From NCBI GenBank assembly GCA_024734555.1, contig JANPWX010000062.1, forward strand, positions 2,023,541 to 2,087,540: a DNA stretch of 64,000 nucleotides, written 5' to 3'. The notes under the pieces were generated by a model. It made no database searches. It saw only the letters and a list, made by a program, of their open reading frames with translations, and was not told the origin of the DNA. The translations under genes were made by a program, and so were the position numbers. This DNA is from Trochalopteron elliotii. Its lineage: Eukaryota > Chordata > Aves > Passeriformes > Leiothrichidae. The stretch's first letter is position 1. Every line of letters begins with the position of its first letter. This document shows positions 40,392 through 55,300 of the stretch, one piece after another.

Positions 40392-43300
40392 CTAGGATGA
40401 AAATCAAAAAGGCTTGTTAAACTTGACATTTGAATCAAATTTCCTGAAAGCAAGTTAAGAAGTCAGGAAAAGACTCAAATACTGACTACAATGCTACCAC
40501 TAATGGTTTTGGACATCGCTAGAATCAAATTATTCTGGTTTATGTTAGCACTGTATTGCATTATTTTTCATTCCAACATTTCAAAGAAAAAACACGTTTA
40601 CCCAATGTATAGTACCCAAGTAACTTTATTTTAGCCTTTAGCCTTACTTCAAATATACACGGCATCATGGGTGAATAAGGAGTCTAACATTTCAACTTGC
40701 TTCTAAAAATAATTGGGAATTAAGAATCCTTATCCTGTGCCTTGGCTAGTACTTGTGAAGTAAATCCAATGTAATCCCTCAAATAATCAATGTTTTCTCA
40801 TGAAAGTATGTTTTTAAAAAACCCAAAGAAAGTGATCACAAACTCAAAGATTGGAAAAAATTCATCACTGTATTTTTGAAAAAAAAAAAAAAGTTACTAG
40901 ATATAAACAATAATGAACTTCATGCTAATAACTTCATTTTGTTCATTTCTTATGCCAGTACACACAGTGAAATTTCAGATTCACATTGAAAAAGTAATCT
41001 TGTAAAATTTTTGTCATTTGTAGAATAGAAGCAACTAAAATGTACTGAGGAAAAGGGTACAAACCTCTGCAATAGTTCAAAAACAATATATCCCACTAAC
41101 ACAGATTATATATTAAAAAAACCTTAACCATACAAAATAATTTTATAACGCTGCATTTTTATAGCAAATATGCTTTATTTCCTTTACTCCAGAAAAGCAG
41201 CATTATGTACTGCATGTTCACAATTTCCTTATTTTTTATCTAAGGTAAGAATTTAGACAGAAGGATTTGCACTATGCACCATGTGCCATGTGAAGCTTAA
41301 GTTACTCTCACTGGCAAAGCATCAGAAACTATTTCAATCTCCTCTAAGTGAAACTTATCCTTACTTCAGCTGCAGCCAGTGATGTCACCTCCATCAGGTT
41401 GACTGCTCGGAAAGCAAACACAGCAGCTGCCAGGACTGAAAGAAAATGTCCAATATTTATGTTTCTGATCTGATAAGCAGTGGTTAGAATCAATCTTGAT
41501 ATAAAATACCAATTTTCACTTAGTTTAATTATTTTGATTCTGAAGAATAATATACAACAGGTGGCTGTGTTTGAGTTTCTTTGACCACTCTTTCAAACCA
41601 ACAGGAAAAACATAACATTCTTTCAGGAAAGTCTGAGTGAAAATGCCTGAGGTTGAAGATGACTAGCTTTAAATTAAAAGGGACAAGCTGTCTTACATAT
41701 GTACAAATGAAACCAAAACCTTTTCTCTTCTACTCATCTACTTTGTATTTAAAAATTGACTCAACTGAAGATACGGGTTTTCTTTAAAACCTCCATCTTA
41801 AACCTTCCTAAATATGAGCACATTATTTAGCTACAAAAGTTACAAAGTGTCTTAAAAGATGTCACTTCAAAGGAAGAAATTCAGCAAAATCAGGGGACTC
41901 TCAATTGTTTTAAGTACTGTAGAGGTAGGTGACATAAATAACATTAATCTATTATTTTGTGAAAGGTGATGAATTCATTTACCACTGAAGCTCGGAGAAG
42001 ATCCTATGTTCTGTTCAGAGAGCATTCAGGATTTTTTGAGTATTGACATAAAAAAAAAATTACCTGCCATATTTTTTTATTAAAGATGCAGTACTCATGC
42101 AATTCCATTTTTCTAGATGATATATGCTTTGACATGTATACAATCTGCTGTCTGCATTCAAAGAGCAACTATTTTCTTCTCAGCACAAAATACATTAAAG
42201 CTAACATTCACACAGACTTCACACATTTTGTAAAAATAATTCTATTACCAGCAAGAATTTCTAGAGAATTGTATCCCAGGATTCTGTCCCACAGAAGCAA
42301 GAGCTGGTCTGTAGCTAAATAACCAGAAAATGCTCGTACCATCCATTTAAATGAAATTCGTAGCCTGCAAATGAGTGACAAACAACGGTTATTGTATTTC
42401 CGCTTCCCATAATGATCAGATTGTCTATAAATTGAAAATATTTCATTATCCTTCTGCATTTCTCTTTCGGGATGAATAAGCGTTTTCTCTTGCTGCAGTA
42501 ATAATATTTTAATTTGCAAGAGCCATCATAAAATTATTTAGCATCTCATTTGATAAAGTACTAATCTCATTATCATTATCATTCTGATCAAACAATCACA
42601 TTAGAGTGATCCTTAGCTATTATCACCCTCAATGTTTCATCCTTTCTGCTATTATGCTATTAAGATGGATACCAATTAAGACAAAAAGGTTCTGTTGTGC
42701 CTGGCGCCATGAGTTCACTACTGAATGACTCTTGCTCTCTTGCCTCTTCCAGTACCTTCTGCTGCAACTAACACATCTCTGTGTCTTCTGTCCCCTAGGA
42801 AATACATCACTTAGTTCCATCAGATCCAACATGAATTACCGAAACTCAGCTGAATAATGCAGCACAGAGCATTTCTCACAGAGCAATTCTCTCTTTCACA
42901 GAGCATACAGAAGAAATGCACAAAGCACAGACACGCAAGTTAGACAAAGCACTCCATTTGACTCTCAAGGAAAAATGGCACACTGATGGTTATACTTCTG
43001 TGTTATTTCCCATAGATCTTAAATTAAAATACTACAGAACAGTATTTTCAGAACAATCAATGTGCAACATTGGTAACAAGTCAGAAAGAAGTACTTACGG
43101 CTGAGCTCCAATTTCTCGGAGGTGATAGAAGAGCTGGGGCAGGTGGGTTTGTAGAAGAGTCTCAAAAAGCAAACACAATGATACAATGCCCTAAAGAAAC
43201 AAGATCACATCGTGAATACTAACACTCATGCTGTCAATCTGAGAAAACAGTATCAGCATGTAAGGGTGCATGAATTTTTAATTCAAGCAATAAAACACTA

Positions 43301-46300
43301 TTAATGATACAATAATCAACTTAGGTGAGAAAGGCACAAGCAATTCTAGTATCTTCAGTCACTAAAGCCTCCATGTATGTATTAGCAGCATAACATGTTC
43401 TGATAGTCTGTTTCAAGTCTGAGTTACTTATGGTGTTTGTATGTCAGGGTTGAAGTACTTAGCGGGTCATTATAATGTAACCTACTTGAAATATTACCAC
43501 TTTGATGAAACAGACCTCAGTCCCACTAAAAAATGAAGGATGTGAGAGAAAGGATCTCTCTGATAAGTAAAACCAAACAGCAATAGGGATAACTACAAAA
43601 ATAATTAAACATAAAGACATTTTAAAGATTGTTTCAAAAATTACCATGGAAATGAACAGACTCTTGTTTGACCCCTTTCTCTGCTATTAAAGATGGAAAG
43701 CACAATACATAGCCTTGAAATGGTATACCAAGGAAAGAATTTACTTTTAACCAGGAAATATTTTCAAAAACAATGTAAGTCTTCAAGCACTTTTTGATGG
43801 AAAAAAGAAATATTTCGTCTGTTTTTTTCTTCACAAATAGAAGACAAGCCAATTTTCACAACTCTTGTACATTCAAGACAACTGATCCTGGGTCACAAAG
43901 TATTTAAACTCATCTAGCAGTACCAAAAAACATGCTGTCATACCAAGATACTTGAGATAAAGAAACAGACACTAACTTGGTATCACTGAAACAGTATCTC
44001 TATACATGTATTTTAGTCCCTTTACCCCAGACAATATTTCAGATATTACATATCTTTAATGAAAGGGAATTTGTGTGACTCTTTGAACTGAGAAATCTAT
44101 TTGATTAAAAACCTTGTTAACTCTAATAAAAGACTTCATACCCTCATAAAAGGAGAACTTATTATTTAAATAAGGTACATGGTAGCAAAGAGTAACACTG
44201 ACATAGAAAGCAACAATATCCAGACTGGAATTACCTAATAATTTTCCCAAGCTTGCCTGAAATATTTTATTATATTTAAAAGGATACATTTCAATCACAT
44301 AGAAAACCATGCTACTGTATATTATTGTTCTGTAGCAAACAGGATATCAAGTGAGTGGAGTTAATTCCTAATGAACTTACAGAGGGATGAGAAGAGATGG
44401 AATGGAGTCTGAAGAAAAAACGCACATACATCTCACGGAATATCTGATACAATTTGGAAGGTTCATGGTACAGAAAACAAAGTGGAGCAACTGAAAGGAT
44501 AAAAGAATTATAATTGACTCAACACTGTAAACTGCTAAAAGAATTCAATGATTAAGTGCATGAATTATGAGGAAAAGCCAAGTAATTTATAGTACCACAA
44601 TTTACAAAAACAGTACTAAACCAATTATTGAGAAAGAAGTATTCAATCACAGTCTATCATTTAATGTAAAAAGTCAAAAAAGGGAGTATGATACATTCTA
44701 GATATTATTCCTACATATTTCAAGAAGCTAAACCAATTGGAACCTGCTTATTACAGTGCTGGCTTCTGAACATAAGAAATATGCAGTAAGGAGAGCACCC
44801 TGGGGTGTAAGCAATGCAAACAGTGCAAGTTTTTGATTCAAGTGTCTGTAACTTTCCATGTGCCATGGGGCCAGTGGCCAGCTCCAAATTGATGCCCTGT
44901 TTGTAAGACTGCTTGACAATGGATATTTGTGAAAATGAAAACATTAAAATAACAGCTTTTGGTTGCCACAATAACATCACTAAGTATGAACAAACTCATA
45001 GAGACACGTTTATTTCTTACAAGATCTGTAAACCGTGGACATTTGCTAGTTTACTGTTTAGAAGTCTTCTAGAACATCTGATTCAAAATGACAATTCATT
45101 ACATTTGTAAAACAGCAGCTCTGAAACTTTGCTTGCTTCATAGAAGTTTAGCACACAGATAAATCTGTTATATGTATGTGCTGCTCAAACACAACCATCA
45201 TTCCTTGAGACTGATAGTCCATCCACTCAATGCATTCTCACAATTGTCATACATTTTTGTGAACAGCCTTTTGATCTGTCCAGTCATCAGGCTGACTGCT
45301 TCATTTTACAGGTGCATTCATTTTAGCTGACAGCTTACATCTTAACACACTCATAGTTTCTCTCTCTACATTCACCTTCCCCTCCATTTTATTTACACTA
45401 AGCTAGGGATGTGGATATATTTATCTGCATATGTATGTACACATACACACACAGATATATGCATTTTTATACATATATACAGATATATGCATATGTGAAT
45501 TTATTTTCATATCTAAATATCACAGAGGGTGGCTTAATAACAAAAATGGTGTCTGTGTATGAGAGGTGGGGTGCTAAGGTGAGATGTTCACAGAAACATG
45601 TATTTCCATAGGGAAAAGAAAAGCAAAGGGTGTTACCCGTTTTCATGTTTTTAATGCTTGAAGATGGAGGTGGAAAACTTGTCAGTGTGCACATGTACAT
45701 AAAGTCAAGGAGGGTAACAGATCAGCCTCTGACAGCTGGCACCCTGACAGTGTATGCATGCAAACAGGAAAAAGGGTATAGGATTTTCCTAAGGACCCAG
45801 ACACTTCCTCACAGAGCAGTACAGTATGGAATACAGAGGATGCTCTGCTTGGCCCCAGCCACTGTACCCACAGCCTGCAGCTACATTACCATGTTTCTGC
45901 TGCCTTGCTTTTCACCCCTCCTCCTTCTCAGAGCCAGCATATTCTGAGCCTGTGCAAAGAGCAAGGACAGGAGGGAGGGAGGAAAACTCACACCCACGTT
46001 TGGGAAACACTGTTCTCAAGGGCAGAATCAAATCCAAACATTTTGAAAAGCAGTTCACACAGAACAAGTGAACGCCTCTAAGTGAGTCCCTAAGGAAGAG
46101 TTTGTAACGTAAGTGCTCATTACTCCAAAGACTTTGCCTGGTCAGGTTAAATTTGCATTTCATATTTCAATTCCATGATTTTAATGATTGTGTGTGATCA
46201 TTAAACTTTATTATTAGCAAAACATAGCATTTTATGCATAATCTTACAATCTGCTTGCCCTGTGACGCTACAAACGCCTTTGATAAACCAAAAGAAAAAA

Positions 46301-49300
46301 CTGAAAAGCCAAAACATCTAATCTCACATCTGCAATAGCTGTAATACATCTGTAACCCAAGGAGATTCTTCTGCTTTTTTTCCTAAAAATCTTGTTGATA
46401 TTTGTGCTTTCCTCTATGCAGTAAATTATATTATAGCAACCATTATATTATGTAATGCTCTCTTAACACCTCTTGTAGGCAAATGTAGAAAGCAACAGGC
46501 CTTTCACATTATTCATGTTTTTAAGAACTTCTTTTATGGGTAACTTGGTCTAACCAGAAGTGAAACACAAGGAAAGAGCACTTTGTTGGTAAAATTTATC
46601 CCTCTATTCATATACATTAAGATGCATAGTTTAGCTTAGCTATTAGCTCTCAAAGAAGGAATTCTCACATGGCAGCAAGCTGTAATGTAAGTAAATAAAA
46701 CATCTTGAAATTTTAAAAATTATATTCAACAATCTTCATACACACACACAAAAAAAGCATATACGCAAGTTTGAAAGTTGCAGAAAAGTATATACAGCTT
46801 TAAACTACAATATGAGGAAAAGCAACCCTGAGGTTTTAGCTTATGAGAGTCACACTTACCATACATAGAAAAGCCATGGAAAGGAATTACACCTGCAAAA
46901 CAAAAATATTTCTTTTTTTATTCTTTAATAATCCTCTTTATGCATGCAAAAAATATTATTCCCCCTCACATTATTGAATTGTAGTCTGTCTACGTCAGGA
47001 ACAAAGTATTTCCTTGTTATTGCACCTGCACAGATCTCTATCTTGTACATACGTAAGTACAGTATCACCTGTGTCAGTACAGCCAATTACAAGTTTAAAC
47101 ACAAGCCACAGTTCCTAGAAAATCAAGTAAAGCTCAGTTTCTGTGAAGTTTTTACACAGAAGCTTTACTGATATCAGAACCTAATTTCAGATAAATGACA
47201 ACCCATAAATGTCATGCTCTGACAAGAATGGAGCAGGAAAAAAAGGAGGCCAAGACCTCTAGTAATTCATGTAGCACTCAGATAGAACATTCACAGCACC
47301 TGGCAATTGTAGCATGACAGCTCGCTCCTCCTTCCCAGCTGATCTTAACGCCCCTTCACTAGATTTTATATAAGACTGGTAAGAGGTGGCTGCTTTGGCA
47401 AAAGATCAGAAGAACAATGCTTCATGGCTACAAAGCTGCAAGAATTGCAGAGCCAAACGCAGAAAAAAGAGAAACAAAAGTATGTACTGCAACTGACTCC
47501 ACTGAAATACAGAAGACATAAAAAACAAGGCCAGAGACACAGATATAACATTGGTGACATAAGGCTTTGAAAGCAAGAGGAAAGAGCTTGAACTTGAAAT
47601 ACAAATGGAGGGAAAGGATTCAATAAGCGATTGAAATGGTCAAGGTAAGAGCTGAAAAAACAATTTTAATAACTGAACTTACAACAACAGCAATGATATT
47701 AAATTACATAGATCTGTTGTGTCTACACACATTTTGAAAGGAGAGGACTTCAGGGTGTGGTTTGTTAAGTAGTGAAAACCTGGGAGGTCAGCAAGTTTCA
47801 GCATTTATCATTCAAATCCTCTAAGTGCTGATACAAGACTGAATGAATACAAGCTGCTGCACCACAAGTTGTTTCCCTTCTCCTTCCCACACATAGACAA
47901 ACTCCGTTTGCGATCACTAACACCAGGCTGAATGTGGGTTTGGAGTAGCTTCCATCCAGCTTACTCCTTTAAATTAATGAATTTCACAGAGTAACAGCAA
48001 AACATAACTTGTAATAGAAAAAGAAAATATCATGTATTTGAGGAAAAAAAAATCTTTCCAAACTACCACTAGAGGAGGCAATAGTATAATTCATACCGTT
48101 TGGAGGATAGAAAACAGCATATTCTTCCATTCCAAGTTTTCCTGTGAACCACCGAACCACAAAGAAAATGTCATTAAGCAGTAAAAAGGTATAAAAATTT
48201 AAGTCATTTAAATTAAAAAGTGTATTTTAAGTTACAATTACAAATATCATAACTAATTACATTATTGACCATCTGACATTGTCTAAAATGTGGCAAGCAA
48301 TGGGACAGGTACTATCTCAGATATAAAACTAAAATCAGCATCAATAAAGGATGACAACAAAAAAGAGGAGGAAAATTTCAGCAGTGCTGTTCCACTGAGA
48401 TTCTATTTGGGTGTGTCTTAGGAGCTTCTGAAGGTGTTTGCTGCAGACCTTGAAGACGGTGAAGCTCTAGAAGGAAATAAGGGCAGATTGACCTAGGGAT
48501 AGGAAAGGCCTTTAAACAGGTACAACCACAGATAAACATTCAAGGCTTCATTAGGTCTGCAACAGAGGAAGATGGATGTTCTGATATAGCAAACAAATAT
48601 TTAAGTCATCCAATGGATACAAAAGACTATAATTAAGTCAAGAAAATCACTGATCATATACACTGACCATATAACTTTTTTATCTTCCCAGCAAAATGAA
48701 CATTATATTATTAAACCACATTTTAACTATAGAAACTAATAATCCAAAATCCATTAATAAAATTTAACTATTTATTTAGAAATATAAAGATGTTATTAAA
48801 TACAATTACAACTAATTAACACTTGCAATTATTTTAGTTCTAAAATGAGAACATTCAACTAAAAATTTAATTAATTACATGAAAATTTATAGAATATTCT
48901 GTGTACTCTACTTACTCTTCACAATAAAATTTAGCACATAGAACTTTTGTCAGGTTCAGTGGAATCTGGACCTTGATATTTTCCTGTAGCACAAACTGAC
49001 TAAAATAAAATAAAAATTAACCTGCAAAACTCCAGCCTACTACCCCATGAAAACAAAATCCGGTATTTTCCAATGATACAAAAGAGTTGTTTCATTAAAC
49101 TAAAAATTATTTTCTCCTTTTCCTTTCAACAGTTTGCTAGTTGTGCAGCCAGGAATTATAATCTTGGAGGATGAGTATTTTTAGCATAAAGCACATCTCT
49201 TGGAAAATCGGCTAAAAATAGGACATACGAGCCTTTCGGATTTACACTGCACAGATTTAGGCATCAGCAACATCATTCCCCACATTTGTCTAGGAATATT

Positions 49301-52300
49301 CAGGATGCTCTCCACAGCTGTGTTTCCGGGCTGCCAAGGCTCTGTGTCTGAAGTGAGACCTTGGATCCCACTGCTGTTCTGCTCTCAGGTGAGCCCTTTG
49401 CTTATTTCAAGGAGTAGGTAAAGAAAACTCCATAATTCAGTGGCAGACAGTAAAAAAAGCAATAAAAAAGGAATTAAAAAATTAGAAAACAAACATTACT
49501 TATAGCGACATAAGAAGCAGCAGGACGAAAACTGTCAGCAGAGGTCCTGCACAAAAAAAGTACTTAGGGATCATATTTGGCTAAATGCACAGGCACCAGG
49601 ACCAAGGAAATAAACAGGAATGTAGAAGATGAATGTACACGGGGAAGAAAAGTGATTGGATTACTGAATGACTCAAGAAGGAAGGCAAAATTAGGAACCT
49701 CTAGGCAAAATCAAGGCAGGTGAGGTTCTAAGATGCATGGAAACATCCAGAAGAATGGCATGAGAAGCTGGCAGAGAAGGCAAGTGGACTGAATCAAGAA
49801 ATCTAAAGATTGTTTAGAAAAATAATGAGCCCTCAAGTCAAAGAACATCCAAAAATAAGCTTAATACTTTGGAAGATGCCATGCTTTTTTAAGGAAATCA
49901 GTGCTAAGTATGTTTGGTAAAGCTCTACTCTCTCACACTTGAACAGAGCCCACAATTCTTCAGCAACATGTTCTGCTCCTGTCTACAAATATTTGCAAAG
50001 CTCACTGCTTTGCAAAGACAACATTCTAGAACAACTTCCAGTTGCTACATTTATTGGAGTTGCAGAGGACAATATTTAAATGTCTATTTAAATGTCTAGC
50101 TCTGATGAAGACAGACATTGTCATGGTTTTACCATACTGCCATAGTTGTGTTTCACTTCTTCTGGTAAAACACTGCAGAATTATACACAGAAAACTGGAT
50201 TAAAAGAACAACATTGCAATCTGTGATCAGCTTCTAAACTGTCAGAATCTGTGCAGAAGTCAGCTGGATGTATTTTTATTAACTTTCTTTAAAGTGCAGT
50301 CTACTGGGTGTAATGAACACAAAGCAAATTCACATACTGTATTAGTGCATCAGTCAACAAAAATCTACATGATCTTTTTAAAAACAACTCTTTTTACCTT
50401 GTATGTATGATTTGGGTGGGGTGGCACTACTGTAAGCAAAGTGCTCCAACACAGATGTATCTCGGGAAAAACACAGTAACACCTGCAGAAAAGAAAGTCA
50501 ACTGACTAACAAATTTAAGGACCTGTCTTAATTAGCACCTATTAGATGCTATTTAAGAGAGTCAATACGATTGAAAGCTCCTCACCACCTTAGTTTATTT
50601 TCCTGCTCAAATTTCCAGGCTCACTTTGAACTTGCTATGATTCTACATTCACCTTCATTTGTTATCAGTTTTATATCCACATTCTTCAACCCTCTCAGCA
50701 GGTATTTATCCCCTTCTGTCACAACATTAGTGACTGTATGGTACCTGGCTGCTTTTACATCTTTTAGACTGTTTTTCTACTCAGTTACCGTGACCTGGGG
50801 ATGTCCTAGTAAGGGAATAAGCAAGCAAAGCATTTACACTCTTGGATGTGTGCAGTTCTGGAAGAACTTACATTTGCTGTCATTCCCAGGACCTTTACAT
50901 AATGTTTGCATGCAATGCAGCTCTTTCAAAAAACAGATTATAATGTTCACCTTGTATCCTAAAGATCAGAAATGCACATCGTATACTCTAAAGTATATTT
51001 GGGGTTTATTGTTTACATAAATGGAAAAAACTGTATTCATAGCAACTGAGTATAAAATTAAGCAGTAAAAGCATTCATAGAAAAAAAAACAATAAAGAAT
51101 CTCATCCTATCTGGAGTTGTAAAAAATGTAGCAGTTAGTACTGTACTTTAAAATCTTCATGTTCTCACGCACTGAAAGGCTGCACTATGAAGGATGTACA
51201 CGAGAGGGCAGACACAACGCAGACTTCAACTCACGGCTGACTTCTGCACAGCTGAATCCCTCTCTGCTGGGGTTTAAGCCCAGCTGGAAACTAAGCATCA
51301 CTCAACACCCTCCCTTCTCCACCCTGCTGAAATGGGGAGGAGAATCAAAGTAAAACTTGTAGGCTGAGATAAGAACAGTTTAGTAAGTGAATAACAGCAA
51401 ATGATAATAATAATGATAATAAAAGGCTAATATCAGACCCTTCCCAAACCCAGATCAGCCACCCAACTCCAGGTAACTCCTCCCAGTTTATATACCGGGC
51501 ATGACGTTCTGTGGTGTGGAATACCCCTTTGATCAGTCCTGGCTATGCTCCCTCCCAGTTTCTTTTGTGCACCTCCTCACTGGCAGAGCATGAGACAAGG
51601 AAAAAGTCCTTAGGATAAACACAACTTAGTAATACCCCAAAATATCAGTGTGTTATCAACACCATTCTCATTCCCAATCCAAAACACAGCACTGTAACAG
51701 CTACTGAGAAGAAATTAACTCTACCCTAGCTGAACCCAGGATACTCTGCTCTTTAAGATCTTAAGAGTTTATTTTAACTGTAGTCAAGGTGTAAAAGGAG
51801 GAAATGTTTCACTACATAATTTATTATGAATAAAAATGAATGGATTTTTCCTTCCCACTAATTGGTGCAAACATATTCCACATATCAGCATTTCTCAAAG
51901 GAAACACAATAAATGACACAATTGAATATTATTGCTTTAATTTTTTTTATGATAAGTAGGTCATATTTTGAGACTTTTTTCTTTTTTGAACCTCAAAACT
52001 ATTTCTCAAATACAAACATCTTTTAAAAACGAGTAATACTTTCTTACCTCAAACAGTTTAAGCTAAATACTATTTTTGTGCAATACACAATCGTGTTCAT
52101 AGCTGCCAAAATATCACTGACAATAACAATACACAGGCAAATGTAATTCTATGTGTATGTTAACTGAGGTGAAGGAAAGAGAAACTAATCTGAACAGGAC
52201 ATAAACTGTGTTCTCTCATAGGGGAAAGAATGTAACCTTCATTTGAGGCTCTCTTTTTTAGGAATACAGTGTCCAGTACAAGTATCTGGAAGTCTTTAAA

Positions 52301-55300
52301 TTAAGACTCTGCATCTTTATAAGAGATAGACTCTAGCTCAAACCTAAGTTATGACTATACCCAAAAAACTCTGAGCAAGGTTCTTTGCATCTAAGACTAT
52401 AGCATTCAAATTGAACTTCTGGCCTGAATTAATTTATGAATTTCCTAATCCATGTGTTATTTTCCTCATTAACAAAATGATAGTGCTAAAGAAAACAATG
52501 GCGCAAACCCCTTTTCAAGTACAGAAATAATAACTAAATTATTGGATATTTATAATCCAACTGAAAAGAAAACTATTGCATTCAAATCACTGAGGAAAAG
52601 AAAATAACCCAAAGTCAAAGCTTTTATCAAAAAGAAATCACATTATTAAAGGTACCTGTATTTTATTTTAATAGTTAGGAAGAAGTAATAAAAATAAGTA
52701 AACTTTGGGGAAAAGAAAGCAAAGATATTAAAGGAAATAAATGACAATTTCACAGTATTTTTCCTGAAAACAACTGTATGCTACTAAAGAGGTACCAATA
52801 ATGCAACAAAACAGCCTCATCATTATTTTAAGCCCAAATTTTCTTGTTTTGGTGGACATTTCAGCTATTCCACAATACACAAACAACACACTCTGCTCAA
52901 TGACTTGGAAAACTTAAGAGGCAGTAACTAGTCATGAAAAAAAGCAAAAACCGAGTGCAAACTCAAAATAATGTATCTGGTTTAAACTAATATTTTCATT
53001 ATCTATCTTATTTAGCCAATATTTAATTCCATATATCATATTAAATCAATAAATAATATCCCATATCACAGTGACTCATACTACAAAATTCTTCCAGGGG
53101 CTATAGAACAAAATAATTCGGCAGTAAAGCATTTGCAAATTAGGTTGGAAGAGGAAATTATCAAGGAAAATGGATAACTTTTTTCTAGAGCAGAGTCTGA
53201 AGAATACCACAAAATAGCAATCAAAACTAGAGCAACAAGTAATTAGAAGTTTGAGATATTCGCTACTTCAAAGCCTTGCAGTAAAACTAGCCATATAATT
53301 TTTCAAGGATTTTTGGTGAGTCTTCAAATTACTAAAAACAATTTAGTCTTTTTTATGATTTTCATTCTGTAGCTGTTCTTTCAGTCAATAGAGATATAAA
53401 AAATGGAAAACATTCAACTGGGTTATTTATTGACAATGATGAACAAAATGTATTTCTGATGACCTTAAAACAAAGTATTATATCATATATTAGTTCATAC
53501 TTCTTCATAGTTTATATCCCCATGTCTAATGCAAGTGTCAGTTAATGACTAATTAATGCCATGGTACTCTACATAATAAACGAAAAAGAAATAGAAATCA
53601 TATTTTCAATTCCCAAGATGAAGACACAGTGTTACAACAAAGATCATCTTTGACCATTAAATCAAGAAAAATTCTTACATGTAAATATTTTAGTGAACAA
53701 ATATCAATGTTTGAGTTGACATTATTCAGTTTACAAATTTCACAGAATCACTAGATTGGAAGAGACCTTCAAGATAATCAAGTCCAACCCAGCCCTAACA
53801 CCTCAACTAAACCATGGCACTGAGTGCCACATCCAGTCTTTTTTTAAACACATCCAGGGATGGTGATTCCACCAACTCCCCGGGCAGACCACTCCAGTAC
53901 TTTATCACTTTCTGTAAAAAACTTTTTCCTAATATCCAACCTATACTTCCCTTGGCAAAGCTGAAGACTGTGTCCTCTCGTTGTGTCAGTTGCTGCCTGG
54001 TGAAGGAGACCAACCCCACCTGAATACAGCCACATTTCAGGAGGCTGTAAAGAATGATAAGGTCACCCCTGAGTCTCCTTTTCTCCAGGCTAAACATCCC
54101 CAGCTCCCTCATTTGTTCCTCACAGAGTTTGTGTTCCCAGCCCCTCACCAGCCACGTTGCCTCCTCTGGACACGTTCAAGCATCTCAACGTCCTCCCTGA
54201 ACTGAGGGCCCAGAACTGGACACAGCACTCGACGTGTGGCCTCACCAGTGCTGAGTACAGGGGAAGAATGACCTCCCTGCTCCTGCTGGCCACACTATTC
54301 CTGATACAAGCCAGAATGCCATTGGCCCTCGTGGCCACCTGGGCACACTGCTGGCTCATGTTCAGCTGCTGTCACCAGTACCCCCAGGTCCCTTTCTGCC
54401 TGGGCACTGTCCAGTCACACCAGCCCCAGCCTATAATGTAGCAGGGAGTATTGTGGTCAAAATGCAGGACTTGGCACTTGGACTCATTAAGCTTCATCTT
54501 ATTGGACTCTGCCCATCCATCCAACCATTCCAGGTCTCTCTGCAGAGCCCTCCTGCCTTCCAACAGATCAACACATGCTCCCAGCTTAGTGTCATCTGCA
54601 AATTTACTAATGACAGACTCAATACCCTCATCCATATTGTCAATAAAAATATTGAACAGAACTGGCCCCAGCACAGACCCCTGAGGAACACCACTGGTGA
54701 CTGGCTGCCAGCTGGATGCAGCACTGTTCACCACCACTCTGGGCCTGGCCATCCAGCCAGATCTTAACCCAGCAAAGAGTGCTCCAATCCAGGCCGTGGG
54801 CTGCCAGCTTTTCCAGGAGTGTGCTGTGGGACAGAGTGTCAAAGGCCTTGCTGAAGTCCAAATAGACAACATCCACAGCCTTTCCTACATCCACCAGGTG
54901 GGTCACCTGGTCATAAAAGGAGACCAGTTGGTCAAACACAACCAACCCCTCCTAAACCCGTGCTGGCTGGGTCTGATACCCCGGCCATCCTGTAAGTGCT
55001 GCATGATGACACTCAGTACAAACTGTTCCATTACCTTTACTGGGTACTGAGGTCATGCTAACTGGCCTATTAGGATCCTTCCTACCATTTTTGTGAATGG
55101 GCATCACATTGGCCAGCTTCCAGTCATCTGGAACCTCACCAGTGAGCCAGGACTGTTGGTACACGGTGAAGAGCAGCTGCACAAGCTCATCTGCCAACTC
55201 CCTCATCACCCTGGGATGGATCCCATCTGGGCCCATAGATTTATGAACATCCAGGCAGCTCAGCAGTTCTCTGACTGCCTCCTCCTAGATAACAGGGGGA

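Noticed and set aside
50571..51020. 149-codon open frame on the plus strand
   Set aside because: It lies antisense within a TBC1D19 intron, is rich in Phe/Ser/Leu as expected for AT-rich chance frames, and resembles no protein.
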